Shown piece after piece: positions 18,100 through 26,763 of a stretch of 64,000 bases of DNA. Within the stretch, counting starts at the first letter, position 1. Each line of letters begins with the position of its first letter. This DNA comes from Mycolicibacterium rutilum (GTDB lineage: Bacteria; Actinomycetota; Actinomycetes; Mycobacteriales; Mycobacteriaceae), in NCBI RefSeq assembly GCF_900108565.1, contig NZ_LT629971.1, positions 2,666,001 through 2,730,000 of the forward strand, read 5' to 3'. The position numbers and the translations under genes are program-made. Below the pieces are notes generated by a model that saw nothing but the letters and a program-made list of their open reading frames with translations, was not told the origin of the DNA and ran no database searches.

Positions 18100-18696
18100 A
18101 TGCGCAAGATTCCACGTCAGATCTCTGACCGGCTTCCCGCCGCGGCGGACTTGTTCGCCGAGAAGGGGCTCAACGACTCCAAGATCGAAGACGTCGCCGC
18201 GGTGACCGGTGTGCCGAAAGCGACGCTGTACTACTACTTCGCCGGTAAAGAGGACATCCTTGCTTTCCTGCTCGAAGACCTCCTCAAGGACATCTTCGAT
18301 GCTGTGACCGCGATCGTGCACACCGGCGGCACCGGTGCCGAACGCCTCGAACTCGTGATCCGCGCACAACTGCGGGCAATGGCGCAGCGGCCAGCGGTAT
18401 GCCGTGCACTCATCGGCGAATTGGGACGAGCGGCCCGCATGCCGGCTATCGCCGAGATGATCAATACCGCCTACCAACAACCCGTCGAAACCCTGCTCAT
18501 CGAAGGGGCCCGCGACGGATCCCTCGTCGCTCAGCCCGATGCGCGATCGACGTCGATTGCGCTGTTCGGCGCGGTCACCATCAATGCACTCATGTACCTG
18601 GTCACCGATAACCACCTCGACGAGACGGTGGTCGCCAGCACCCTCAGCGCCGTCATGTTCGACGGGCTGCGCCCGCGCACAGGAGACCAGTCATGA
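18100..18696 (+). CDS. TetR-family regulator of the P450/LLM locus
   Basis: 198 residues with an N-terminal HTH (IEDVAAVTGVPKATLYYYFAGKEDIL) and a helical C-terminal ligand domain (TetR_C type, with a conserved-looking AQLRAMAQRPAVCRALIGELGRA helix). The ATG at 18100 is 21 bases from a perfect dyad shared with the divergent P450 gene. Its stop overlaps the start of an LLM flavin oxidoreductase by 4 bases, so regulator and oxidoreductase are cotranscribed. It likely responds to the P450 substrate or a derived acyl-CoA. Confidence 0.88.
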   Translation: MRKIPRQISDRLPAAADLFAEKGLNDSKIEDVAAVTGVPKATLYYYFAGKEDILAFLLEDLLKDIFDAVTAIVHTGGTGAERLELVIRAQLRAMAQRPAVCRALIGELGRAARMPAIAEMINTAYQQPVETLLIEGARDGSLVAQPDARSTSIALFGAVTINALMYLVTDNHLDETVVASTLSAVMFDGLRPRTGDQS

Positions 18697-19742
18697 GCAC
18701 CTACGGCCTGTCGGTTCTCGGCGCGGATCTGAAGTCACTGGCCCAGACCGCCCAGGCCGCTGATGCGGCCGGGTTCGACGCCGTATGGGCCTCGGAGTTC
18801 TATTCTCGGTCCGGATCGATCTCCATGGCCGCGATGGCCAACAGCACCCAGAACTGTCGGATCGGTTCCTCCATTCTCTACGGCGTCGGCCGAAGCCCCC
18901 TGGTGCTGGCCACCGAGGCGCGCGACCTCGACGAACTCTCCAACGGACGACTGGTACTCGGCATCGGCAACGGCACCAAACGGATGATGGGCGACTGGCA
19001 CGGCGTGCCCGACACCTCCGCACCCGCCCTGCGGATGGAAGAACTCGTGATGCTGCTGCGCCGGATATGGAACCTGCATGAAGGCCCGATCCATCACGAG
19101 GGCCGTTTCTACAGAATGAATCTCACCCCGACCGGCGACGTGGGACCCTCCAGCAGGCCGATCCCGATCGTCACTGCCGGTGTCCGGCCCCGGATGTGCG
19201 AGGCGGCCGGGCGGGTGGCCGACGGCCTAGCCGGACATCCGCTGTTCACAACCACCTACGTCGAAGAGGTCGTCCGGCCCGCTATCGCCAGGGGCGCCGC
19301 GCACACCGGCCGCGACCCCAATGACGTGGAAATCATTTCCATGGTGATGTGCGCCATCCACGACGACGCCGAGGTCGCCAGGCGCGAACTGGCGCAGCAG
19401 ATTGCGTTCTACTCCTCGGTCAAATCCTACGAGACGGTACTCGATGTGAACGGCTTCGCCAGCGAAGGCCGAGCCATCCGGCAAGCATTCGCCCAGCGCG
19501 ATTTCCCGGCGATGTTCGCCGCTGTGTCCGAGGAGATGATCGACGCCATGGGTGTCGCCGGGACGGCGCACGAGGTCCGTGAACAATTGAGACGGTACAA
19601 CGGCGTCCTCGACCACATCATGCTGTATTCACCATCGGTCGGCATCACTGCCGAACGCGTGCAACAAAACCTCGACAGCATCATCCGGGAATGCTCGCCC
19701 GCCTCGATGTCGCCAGGGCGGTCCTGTCCACGTTCAACCTGA
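18693..19742 (+). CDS. LLM-class flavin-dependent oxidoreductase
   Basis: A 349-residue luciferase-like TIM-barrel protein: AADAAGFDAVWASEFYSRS near the N-terminus, LSNGRLVLGIGNGTKRMM, and PIPIVTAGVRPRMCEAAGRVADGL, all typical of LLM-family (FMN- or F420-dependent) oxidoreductases of actinobacteria. The cofactor cannot be decided from the sequence. The start overlaps the TetR stop by 4 bases. Together with the P450 and thioesterases it suggests oxidative breakdown of a hydrophobic substrate. Confidence 0.88.
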   Translation: MSTYGLSVLGADLKSLAQTAQAADAAGFDAVWASEFYSRSGSISMAAMANSTQNCRIGSSILYGVGRSPLVLATEARDLDELSNGRLVLGIGNGTKRMMGDWHGVPDTSAPALRMEELVMLLRRIWNLHEGPIHHEGRFYRMNLTPTGDVGPSSRPIPIVTAGVRPRMCEAAGRVADGLAGHPLFTTTYVEEVVRPAIARGAAHTGRDPNDVEIISMVMCAIHDDAEVARRELAQQIAFYSSVKSYETVLDVNGFASEGRAIRQAFAQRDFPAMFAAVSEEMIDAMGVAGTAHEVREQLRRYNGVLDHIMLYSPSVGITAERVQQNLDSIIRECSPASMSPGRSCPRST

Positions 19743-19790
19743 TCCACGTATTGCCGCCCAAGTCGACCCGTCGCAGTGTCCGCGGCCGGA

Positions 19791-20255
19791 TTAGTGGGTC
19801 TGCCGCGCCGACCCCGCCGATGATTGCCTGACGCTGTTGACGATGTTGGCGTCGTCGGTGTCGGGGAGGTCATGGCGGACCACGCGTACCCGTCCTTGAG
19901 GTAGACAGGCCATGTAGCCGTGGCGCATGCCATAGAGCTCCCACGCTGTCTGTTCAGCGTCGGGATCGACATCGATGCGATGTCCGCGCGAGAAGCTCAG
20001 GTGTAGCCCTCCATCGTCGCTGGACCAGGCCTGGGTGCACAGTGCGCCTGCGAGGTTCAGCAGCGGGCGTTCGTGGGTCGCGATCCTGAGGGGGTCAATA
20101 CGCACCGTCTCGATGGGGTAGGTGCCGACGGCAGGAAGCGTCAATAGTAGGGGGCAGGAGATGACGATTTCGTTGTAATCATCGAAATCCAGAACCAGGC
20201 CGCCGTGCAGCGAGAGGCGTTGTACGACAAGGTTTTCGATCCATTGGGTGTACAT
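19791..20255 (-). CDS. DUF6188-like protein
   Basis: About 154 residues from the ATG at 20255 (MYTQWIENLV; an ATG at 20276 is also open). The pattern GGLHLSFSRGHRIDV, then ETAWELYG-type and ACLPQGRVRVV segments resembles the actinobacterial DUF6188 family, whose function is unknown; this assignment is from memory of the pattern. The promoter region carries a GTATCGC-T-GCGATAC palindrome that shares its half-site with the mmpL operator, so the two genes may be co-regulated. Confidence 0.65.
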   Translation of the reverse strand: MYTQWIENLVVQRLSLHGGLVLDFDDYNEIVISCPLLLTLPAVGTYPIETVRIDPLRIATHERPLLNLAGALCTQAWSSDDGGLHLSFSRGHRIDVDPDAEQTAWELYGMRHGYMACLPQGRVRVVRHDLPDTDDANIVNSVRQSSAGSARQTH

Positions 20256-20307
20256 GGCAGTCTCTTTTCGACGCATCGTTGAGCCGTATCCCCAAAGAGT
20301 ACGCCAA

Positions 20308-20322
20308 GTATCGCTGCGATAC
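20308..20322. promoter_or_regulatory. Palindrome GTATCGC-T-GCGATAC upstream of the DUF6188-like gene
   Basis: A perfect 15-bp palindrome lies 53 bases upstream of the start at 20255, with a further half-site-like GTATCGTTAC at 328-337. The half-site GCGATAC matches the mmpL operator at 13203-13229, suggesting one TetR protein recognises both. Confidence 0.6.
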
Positions 20323-20333
20323 CAGCAGTATCG

Positions 20334-21005
20334 TTACCGGTAGACGGCTGGCCTAGCAGCGCTGGTCACGACGCGCCTGGTGGCTCGGTCAATGCGGTCG
20401 CGGGTGTCGGCGGCTGTCGCGCGGTGGCCGCTGAAGGCCACGAGGTTGGCCAGCCAGATGTCGGAGATGATCCCAGCCACGTGCAGATCGGTAGGAGTGG
20501 GCTCGCCGCCCCTGAGCGTGCGGGCCAGCAGGATCTGGATCTCATCGGCCGCGCGGTCGAGTTCCGCGGCGGCGCGAGTATCTGCGACTGCGAAGGCCCG
20601 TGTCATGGCCGTCGTCAGCCATGGGTCGCGCTGCCAGCGGTCATGCAGATGTGCGGTGAGCCGTTCGAGCCGTTCCAGCGGTGTGCCCTCACCACTCGCC
20701 CAGTCCCCGGCCGAGTCGAGTCGACGGAACTCGCGCGTCAGCGCTGCCACCAGCAAGTGGGTTTTCGCCGGGAAATAGCGGTAAAGCGTGCCGACGGCGA
20801 TGCCGACCCGCTCGGCAACTGTCCGCATCTGAACCGCCTCGTAACCACCCGCCGCGGCCACGACCAAAGCTGCATCAAGAATGGTCTCCCGGCGCCGTGC
20901 GGACGCGCGTGAACGCGACGCGTTAGCGGCTCGCTTCTCTGCAGCGACCGAGTTCGCTTCCGAAGGCGGGGTTTTCCCGTGGCTGCGCGCCTGAGGGACA
21001 GTCAT
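20334..21005 (-). CDS. KstR-like TetR-family regulator
   Basis: 223 residues. The HTH region GGYEAVQMRTVAERVGIAVGTLYRYFPAKTHLLVAAL and the C-terminal VISDIW-like segment (HVAGIISDIWLANLVAFSGHRATA) closely resemble mycobacterial KstR, the repressor of cholesterol catabolism genes. I judge this a paralogue and not the core regulator: no sterol-ring degradation cluster is present and the nearby dyads are not the KstR consensus as I know it. It overlaps the upstream thioesterase by 4 bases. Confidence 0.85.
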   Translation of the reverse strand: MTVPQARSHGKTPPSEANSVAAEKRAANASRSRASARRRETILDAALVVAAAGGYEAVQMRTVAERVGIAVGTLYRYFPAKTHLLVAALTREFRRLDSAGDWASGEGTPLERLERLTAHLHDRWQRDPWLTTAMTRAFAVADTRAAAELDRAADEIQILLARTLRGGEPTPTDLHVAGIISDIWLANLVAFSGHRATAADTRDRIDRATRRVVTSAARPAVYR

Positions 21006-21514
21006 GACGGCTCCGGGTCGAGGCCGCCGCGGCGCGAGAACTGCTCCAGAAGATCGCCGAAAGCGCTGACATCGCCGTGTGCGGCGAAGTGCTCAGGGCT
21101 GACGACAATGAACACTGCACTGGCGGTGAAGCGGGCGATCCCACCCTCACCCGTGCCTGTCGCCGTGACATGCAGCGCCCGCCCTTCACGAGAGACGATG
21201 TGGGCAGTAATCCGGTGGGTCTGATGCAGCGGCACCGGCCGCAAATATTCGACCGTCAGGGTGCGGGTCACCGCCGGGGTTCCGGCGATCCACAACGTGA
21301 AGCCCAGGACGTCATCACATGCCGCGGCCACTGCCCCGCCATGGGCCAGGCCCGGGGCCCCGATATGGCGCTCATCGAACGTCACATCGGTGTACACCGC
21401 GTCGCCGCTACGATGCACCACCAACCGCAGTCCGTGGGGGTTGTCCGGGCCGCAACCCATGCATGTCGTGGTGTGCGAGGGCAGCCGCTCGGGCGGCAAC
21501 AGGCTTTCGGGCAC
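21002..21514 (-). CDS. PaaI-type hotdog thioesterase
   Basis: About 170 residues from a GTG at 21514, which has an AGG-type RBS; the frame is open to 21586. After CMGCGPDNPHGL comes the hotdog core IGAPGLAHGGAVAAACDDVLG, then RTLTVEYLRPVPL, as in acyl-CoA thioesterases. The tail SPEHFAAHGDVSAFGDLLEQF is shared with the remnant at 16640-16830. Its stop overlaps the start of the KstR-like regulator by 4 bases, so the two are cotranscribed. Confidence 0.82.
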   Translation of the reverse strand: MPESLLPPERLPSHTTTCMGCGPDNPHGLRLVVHRSGDAVYTDVTFDERHIGAPGLAHGGAVAAACDDVLGFTLWIAGTPAVTRTLTVEYLRPVPLHQTHRITAHIVSREGRALHVTATGTGEGGIARFTASAVFIVVSPEHFAAHGDVSAFGDLLEQFSRRGGLDPEPS

Positions 21515-21616
21515 CGTCACCCTCCAATACGATCGGTTTCGCTGCGCTACCGTTAGTACCACACTGCTAGACTGCCGTGACAGCATCGCGTGAAGATCGA
21601 CCGCCGAGGTGAACGA

Positions 21617-22309
21617 GTGAGCGACAGTCAGGCAGTGCCCGTCCCTGACGACGACGTGGACCCTCGGCTCATCCGGTCACGCACCCGGCTGCTGGATGCT
21701 GCGGCAACGCTACTGAGCACCGGTGGGGTGGAAGCGGTCACTATCGATGCCGTCACCAAAGCATCCAAAGTGGCCCGAACCACGCTGTACCGCCACTTCC
21801 ACAGTTCGTCGCATTTACTGGCAGCCACGTTCGAACGCCTACTTCCACAAGTGACCACTCCGGCACCGACCAGCGGACCCCTCCGTGAGCAGCTGATCGA
21901 ATTGCTCAGCCGCCAAGCCGCCCTTTTCAACGACGCACCGCTGCATGTCACGACACTCGCGTGGCTCTCATTGGGGCCCACCGGCTCCAATGCCCAAGCG
22001 GAAGACCGCCACACATCCGGGGCGCTACGGACCCGAGTTGTCGATCAATATCGTCAACCATTTGACGCCGTACTCACCAGCCCAAAAGCTCAAGCCGAAC
22101 TCAACGACTTCGACCAGGAACTGGCGCTTTGCCAACTCGTCGGACCACTCGCCTTCGCCCGAATGACCGGGCTTCGCACTATCACTCACAATGACTGCGC
22201 GAACATCGTCGATGACTTTCTCGCCGCCCACCGCAACACCGACAGCGACGCCATAAAATCGAACATCGCCACCAAGAAGACGGGCCGCCCGGCGCGCTCA
22301 GCTCGCTAG
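21617..22309 (+). CDS. TetR-family regulator
   Basis: About 230 residues from a GTG at 21617 preceded by GAGGTGA; a GTG at 21590 is also in frame. The HTH reads VTIDAVTKASKVARTTLYRHFHSSSHLLAA. The C-terminal half is a generic TetR ligand domain ending in a basic tail (KKTGRPARSAR). It is divergent from the thioesterase/KstR-like pair and could control them; I found no clean dyad in the 100-base gap. Confidence 0.83.
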   Translation: MSDSQAVPVPDDDVDPRLIRSRTRLLDAAATLLSTGGVEAVTIDAVTKASKVARTTLYRHFHSSSHLLAATFERLLPQVTTPAPTSGPLREQLIELLSRQAALFNDAPLHVTTLAWLSLGPTGSNAQAEDRHTSGALRTRVVDQYRQPFDAVLTSPKAQAELNDFDQELALCQLVGPLAFARMTGLRTITHNDCANIVDDFLAAHRNTDSDAIKSNIATKKTGRPARSAR

Positions 22310-22658
22310 GCACAACGAAATCACAATGTCGAGCCGGCTGGTCTTCGGGCCCTTTTCGCCTCTCGCAAATCGCGTCGGTGATGGCATCGAAGGACCATTC
22401 GTCGCCATCATCGGCGAGGCCGTACGCTGGTTTCCGTTCCACAGCGAGGTGCGGAGACTCGCAGCAGGGTAGTGAGCTACCCGAAGTGCAGGTCACCCGC
22501 GGTTCGGCGTCTCAGACGCTTGAGGGCGCGCAACTGCTTGAACCCGTTTCTCGATTGCTTGACTTGTGGCGAGGAGGATTGACAAAGAACAACTTTGACG
22601 AGAGCAGGCGAATCGTGGCCTCGGCGGCATGGAGTGGTTACGACATCGCTGTTGCGAG
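22310..22658. other. Intergenic stretch without a supported gene
   Basis: Between the TetR gene and the recombinase module I see no ORF with family features, no clear dyad and no tRNA. The short plus-strand frame ending at 22662 has no RBS or recognisable motif. Confidence 0.5.
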
Positions 22659-24125
22659 TTAGCTCCGCCTTCGATGCGGCATTGATCTGCCGCGTTCGGT
22701 GACGTAATCGGTCCAGTCGCGGGCGGCGAGTTTGGCCCAGGCGGCTGCGTTCTTGGTGGTGATCGCGAGCAGTTCGGCCAGCACGGGTGCGGGCATGTCG
22801 CTGGCGAGCTGGAAGAGGGCGGCTTTGCGATGTTCGTAGGGTTTCACCCCGACCGCGACGAGCTGGGTGCGGATGTTCTCGGTGGACAGGTGGGTGCCGG
22901 GAAGTCGGCCGGGGAACAGCCAGCCCGTATGGGATGGGGTGTAGCGGCTTTCGCATTGCTGCTCCAGATGCTCGCGGATGAGGTCGTCGAGTAGGGGAGG
23001 CATTTGGATGGGGATGGCGGCGAAGACGACATGCACGGCGTGATCGTCGGAGATCGAGATTTGGCTTGATCGCAGGGCGACGATGCGCGAAAGAGGTTGG
23101 GCGAACAACAATGTGAGCAGTCCCGCGATGCGGGTTTTGCGGCGGATTGTGTCGTCGTGCAGCAGCCGCCCGACGGCGGCCCACCGCTGGGAATCCGAGA
23201 CGGTTACCGAGGGAGGTGACCGTGGCGGATCGGTGACCCTCAGTGTGGTGTTGATGCGGGATTGGCGTAGCCAGACGAGGAAGGCGTACTCGGCAGTGAG
23301 CGGCCTCCGGTGGAGCGCCTGGTAGCGCTCCAGCATCTCCTGTGTCGCTGTCGCCGGAGTGGCGTCGTGGGTGTGCAGAAACGCCATGAACTGAATCGCC
23401 ACGCGGACGCGACGACGGCAGGCATCGGTCATCGATCTCGTCAGCCGGTTCTCGTGGGAGGCCTTGCGCATCTGGCGCAGTACATGCCAATGCGCGAATC
23501 GGCGAACGATGGCGGCGTCTTCGGCCGGAAGCTCGGCTACAACGTCCTCGATCCAGGGCAGCATCCGTTCGACGCGGATGTCGATCGGGCCCAGAACGCC
23601 GACCGCGACCAGGAGGCTGCGCAAGTAATCGTGGGCTCGGTCCGAGGGAAGATCGCTGAAGGTGTCGTGGCTGATTTCACGCGTTCCGCAGGCCATGTCG
23701 CGAAGGAGCTGCGGGCCGGTACCGGGCTTCTTTCGCAGCCACCAGAGCACCGTCTGTGGGCGGTCGGCGTTGATCAGTTCGTCGAACACGGGCCGTAGTC
23801 GGTGATGAATCGTGCCGCTGATCGGGTCGGTGAGCAGCTCGGTGAGGCGCTCGCGTAGGAAGCAGCGGGCGCATCGGTAGAACCCGTAGGGGTGTTCTTC
23901 GCGGCCGCATTCGCTGCAGGTGAAGATCGATGCGACACCGGCGCAGGAGGCGCACACGATGGCATCGTCGAGCTGCCACGCCAGTGGCCGCACGGTCTCA
24001 CACCGCGGGCATTTCTCGGGGTGATAGTGCCGTCTGCGACGGCATGCGACACAGATGCGACGCCCGTGCGTCAGTGGGGTTAGCCGGATGGTGCTTGCAC
24101 ACTCCCAGCAGGCCCGCTGAGTCAC
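22659..24125 (-). CDS. Zinc-ribbon protein with degenerate tyrosine-recombinase-like C-terminus
   Basis: 488 residues. The first 90 contain six CxxC pairs (C6/C9, C25/C28, C39/C42, C58/C61, C70/C73, C85/C88), i.e. several zinc ribbons. The remainder is helical, and the last 180 residues resemble a tyrosine-recombinase fold (SIVALRSSQISI-like turn, TGWLFPGR, HLSTENIRTQL) but lack the full R-H-R-H-Y catalytic set. It is the third gene after an integrase and a small HTH protein (4-base overlap at 24122-24125). I recall this trio from other actinobacterial genomes. Likely an accessory DNA-binding recombinase subunit. Confidence 0.65.
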   Translation of the reverse strand: MTQRACWECASTIRLTPLTHGRRICVACRRRRHYHPEKCPRCETVRPLAWQLDDAIVCASCAGVASIFTCSECGREEHPYGFYRCARCFLRERLTELLTDPISGTIHHRLRPVFDELINADRPQTVLWWLRKKPGTGPQLLRDMACGTREISHDTFSDLPSDRAHDYLRSLLVAVGVLGPIDIRVERMLPWIEDVVAELPAEDAAIVRRFAHWHVLRQMRKASHENRLTRSMTDACRRRVRVAIQFMAFLHTHDATPATATQEMLERYQALHRRPLTAEYAFLVWLRQSRINTTLRVTDPPRSPPSVTVSDSQRWAAVGRLLHDDTIRRKTRIAGLLTLLFAQPLSRIVALRSSQISISDDHAVHVVFAAIPIQMPPLLDDLIREHLEQQCESRYTPSHTGWLFPGRLPGTHLSTENIRTQLVAVGVKPYEHRKAALFQLASDMPAPVLAELLAITTKNAAAWAKLAARDWTDYVTERGRSMPHRRRS

Positions 24126-24454
24126 TGGTTGTCGTGGGGGCGGCGGATGGTGGCGCGGATGGGTCGCAGGTCGCCGATGCCGGGTCCGCTGTCGTTGACC
24201 GCGGGCGCCTCACGGACTTGTTCGGCGACGAGCTCGAGCAGGTCGTTGGGCGTGCACGACAAGATGTCGCAGAGGGCGGCGAGCAGGTCGAGATTGATGC
24301 GCTGCGGGGGCTTGGTCGCGATCCGGTGCACCATCTGTCGGGAGATCTCCACGCCACGCTCGTGCAGCGGTGCGACAAGGTCGGTGGTGGCGAACATTCC
24401 GTTCTGGGCCATCAGCTGACGCAGGTTCCACCGCAGCACGGTCCTAGTGCTCAT
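24122..24454 (-). CDS. XRE-type helix-turn-helix protein
   Basis: About 110 residues from the ATG at 24454, which overlaps the integrase end by 11 bases; the frame extends upstream but only as antisense-like Arg/Pro-rich sequence. HTH: VEISRQMVHRIATKPPQRINLDLLAALCDILSCTPNDLL, typical of the Cro/C1 (YozG-like) group. It lies between two recombinase-type genes and probably regulates the module. The palindrome at 25602-25616 in front of the integrase is a candidate binding site. Confidence 0.8.
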   Translation of the reverse strand: MSTRTVLRWNLRQLMAQNGMFATTDLVAPLHERGVEISRQMVHRIATKPPQRINLDLLAALCDILSCTPNDLLELVAEQVREAPAVNDSGPGIGDLRPIRATIRRPHDNQ

Positions 24455-25595
24455 CTCCGCCTTCACCTGTCGTCGTGGATGATCCGTAGACGCGGCGCAG
24501 CGCCGCCTGCAGTGTTTTGGTCTTGAAGTCGTCGGACACCGAGGTATAGATCGCGGTGGTCGAGGCATACGAGTGCCCCACCTGTTCGGTGACGAACCGC
24601 TCCGGATAACCGAACTCGATCAGATGGGTGACATAGGAGTGCCGCAGGCAGTGCAAGGTGAGCTCGGCAGGCAGTCCCGCTTGCACCCGTGCGACGGCGA
24701 ATCGCCTATCCATGGTCTTGGTCGCCACGCGCCGTCGACGCTCGGTCAGCCAGAGCTCTTGACGGTTCCCGGGGCTGAGGAGTGGGCGGCCGTGGTCGAC
24801 CCATTGGCGCAGTCCGTCGATCACCCAGTCGAACTCCGGAACGGCGAGCACGGTGCGACGCCTGGGAGAGCTGCCGCGACGTGATTTGGCGTAGCGAACG
24901 TGGACGGCGCCGAACGTGCCCCAGGCCGGCATCCGCGAGTTCGGACGCAGGTCGGCGAGATCGAGATAGCACAGCTCGCGGCGGCGTAAACCGAAGGCGT
25001 AGGCCGTCTTGATCATCTGTGCGTCGCGCAGCGCCGCGAACGCGCCTTTGTTCCTGGACCGAGCGAGAACATCGACGCGATCATCGAGGAAATCGAACAA
25101 TGTTTCCAGTTCGTCGTAGGTGAACGGGCGACGCGCGGGCTTGCCCTCGTAGTCGACCAGATGCGCGGCGGTGTTGTAGTCGTGACAGACCTGCGATGGG
25201 ATCCGTCCGAACCTGTTCTCGCATTGCGCGATCCAACCGTAGCGGCTATCGAGTAGGTAGTCGCAGAACATCCGCAACGACATGTGATAGCCGCGAATGG
25301 TCGACGGTGCTTTGCGTTCCGGGCCCGACATCAAAGCGGCCGTGAAGTCTTCGACATCGCCGGCAGTCCAGTCCCACGGAGGCGCCCCGGCGAACTCTGC
25401 GAACCGCCGCACCAACGCCAGCCGCGGCTCGATCGTGGCCTCAGCAGCGAGTAGCCGAGACGCCTGTTGACGACCCCACCCAGACAGCATCGCTTCGAAG
25501 ACTGCGCTGGCCTCGTCCAGGTGAACCACGCCCGAGGCAAGAACCAAGTGCGCCGACCCCGGAACGCTCACAAGAGAACCTCCATCTATCGTCAA
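24444..25595 (-). CDS. Tyrosine recombinase/integrase
   Basis: 383 residues with an N-terminal core-binding domain (about 25-140) and a complete catalytic set: Arg in FGLRRREL (about 204), Lys near 237, HCLRH (315-319), His in QVGH (341), and Tyr in STTAIYTSV (350). It should therefore be active in strand cleavage and joining. It heads a three-gene minus-strand operon with the HTH and zinc-ribbon genes. No flanking direct repeat for an attachment site was obvious by eye. Confidence 0.9.
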   Translation of the reverse strand: MTIDGGSLVSVPGSAHLVLASGVVHLDEASAVFEAMLSGWGRQQASRLLAAEATIEPRLALVRRFAEFAGAPPWDWTAGDVEDFTAALMSGPERKAPSTIRGYHMSLRMFCDYLLDSRYGWIAQCENRFGRIPSQVCHDYNTAAHLVDYEGKPARRPFTYDELETLFDFLDDRVDVLARSRNKGAFAALRDAQMIKTAYAFGLRRRELCYLDLADLRPNSRMPAWGTFGAVHVRYAKSRRGSSPRRRTVLAVPEFDWVIDGLRQWVDHGRPLLSPGNRQELWLTERRRRVATKTMDRRFAVARVQAGLPAELTLHCLRHSYVTHLIEFGYPERFVTEQVGHSYASTTAIYTSVSDDFKTKTLQAALRRVYGSSTTTGEGGDEH

Positions 25596-25601
25596 CTTAG
25601 A

Positions 25602-25616
25602 GTTGTCAATGACAAC
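25602..25616. promoter_or_regulatory. Palindrome GTTGTCA-A-TGACAAC in front of the integrase
   Basis: A perfect 15-bp palindrome begins 7 bases upstream of the integrase start codon, overlapping where a leader or promoter would lie. It is a candidate operator for the XRE protein of the same operon. The rest of 25617-25968 shows no convincing gene. Confidence 0.5.
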
Positions 25617-25968
25617 CGCAAGTTACCACACCTGCGAGCGAAATCCGTCTACCAGGAGGAACACGAAAGTGGTTCAATGAAGCGCATCCGGCGCTGGTCC
25701 CATGCGCCAGATATACGCGTCAACTTCAGGTTGATTCGCGACCTTCCGACCCATAGTGCAAGAGGTGTGTGGTCTGTGGTGGGGCGACGGAAGGGGGTCA
25801 TGGGGCAGGGAGCTGGGTGGGCGGTGCTCGGTGGTGAGTGACGCGGGCTGTGGGCGTGGTGAGGTGAGTGGTGGTAGACGGATGCGGTGAAGGCGAAAAA
25901 ATTGGTGAGAGGCGAATGTGGCTGCGGTGGTGGTCCGCTCGCCGGTGGACCTTCTACTGTCGGCGACT

Positions 25969-26439
25969 ATGACAGCAGCAACGTCCAAGGTGGAAGCCCG
26001 GCGCCGGGCACGCGAAGCGACCCGACGCGCCAACGAGGAACGCGCCGCGCGGGATAAGGCGAACATCGATGACGCCGCGGACTTTCTCGTCGCGGTCGGC
26101 AAGGTCGCCGAAGTCGAAAGTTGGAAGAGGGAGCGCCTGGCCCAGCTGCGCGCGCAGGTCGACGCAGAAGCGGCCAAGCGGGTGGCTGGCCATCGGGCCA
26201 AGGCCGGCGCGGCGGTCGCACGTATGCAGGGCCGTGGTGAGACGCTGACGACCATCGCCGCACGGACCGACGTCGGAATCGGGATCGTCCGCACCATGGC
26301 ACGGCATGCTCCGAAATGCGAGAAGCGGACTGCCGGGAATGGTTCGCATGCACTAGGTCTGGAGGCATTGTCCGGCCCGACCGCTCAGGGGGTTGACCCC
26401 CACGCTGACCAGCCTCCGGCGGATGCAGCCTCGGCGTGA
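25969..26439 (+). CDS. Hypothetical Ala/Arg-rich coiled-coil protein with HTH-like C-terminus
   Basis: About 156 residues from the ATG at 25969 (a GTG at 25918 is open too). An N-terminal highly charged helical stretch (KVEARRRAREATRRANEERAA) is followed by VARMQGRGETLTTIAARTDVGIGIVRTMAR, which looks like a helix-turn-helix. Such small proteins are common beside mobile elements in mycobacteria. No function is assigned. The C-terminal 35 residues are low-complexity and may not be conserved. Confidence 0.55.
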   Translation: MTAATSKVEARRRAREATRRANEERAARDKANIDDAADFLVAVGKVAEVESWKRERLAQLRAQVDAEAAKRVAGHRAKAGAAVARMQGRGETLTTIAARTDVGIGIVRTMARHAPKCEKRTAGNGSHALGLEALSGPTAQGVDPHADQPPADAASA

Positions 26440-26763
26440 CGCACTGCGCAACGGTGCAACGAGGCCGGTGGTGCACGACGATGTGCACGGCCGGGGTGCG
26501 TGGGTCGGCGGGTGCGTGGGCCATCATGGAGGTGCGCCGTTACGCCGGTCGGCCCGCTGACGCACACGCCGGTCGCGCCCCTGGTGCTGCGAACCGGCCT
26601 GTGCGTCCGACTACACCAGGTCTGCCCAGCGCGGTGGGGAGCGCTCGACGTGGCAGGGGCTGCGCAGCGGTAAAGGGGCACCCGGGAGCAGGGTTACGGC
26701 ACCGGTGGAGCGGGCCGCGGTGGCCGCGCTGAATGTCAGTGCCGGCGGATAGGTTCAACGGCC
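26440..26763. other. Gene-poor stretch
   Basis: Several overlapping open frames exist on both strands, but all read as Arg/Ala/Pro-rich antisense-like sequence, with no RBS-start pair or motif. I see no RNA gene or repeat here. Confidence 0.45.

Noticed and set aside
20334..21005. The true cholesterol regulator KstR
   Set aside because: Sequence is KstR-like, but no sterol degradation genes surround it and the nearby dyads are not the KstR consensus; it is better called a paralogue.
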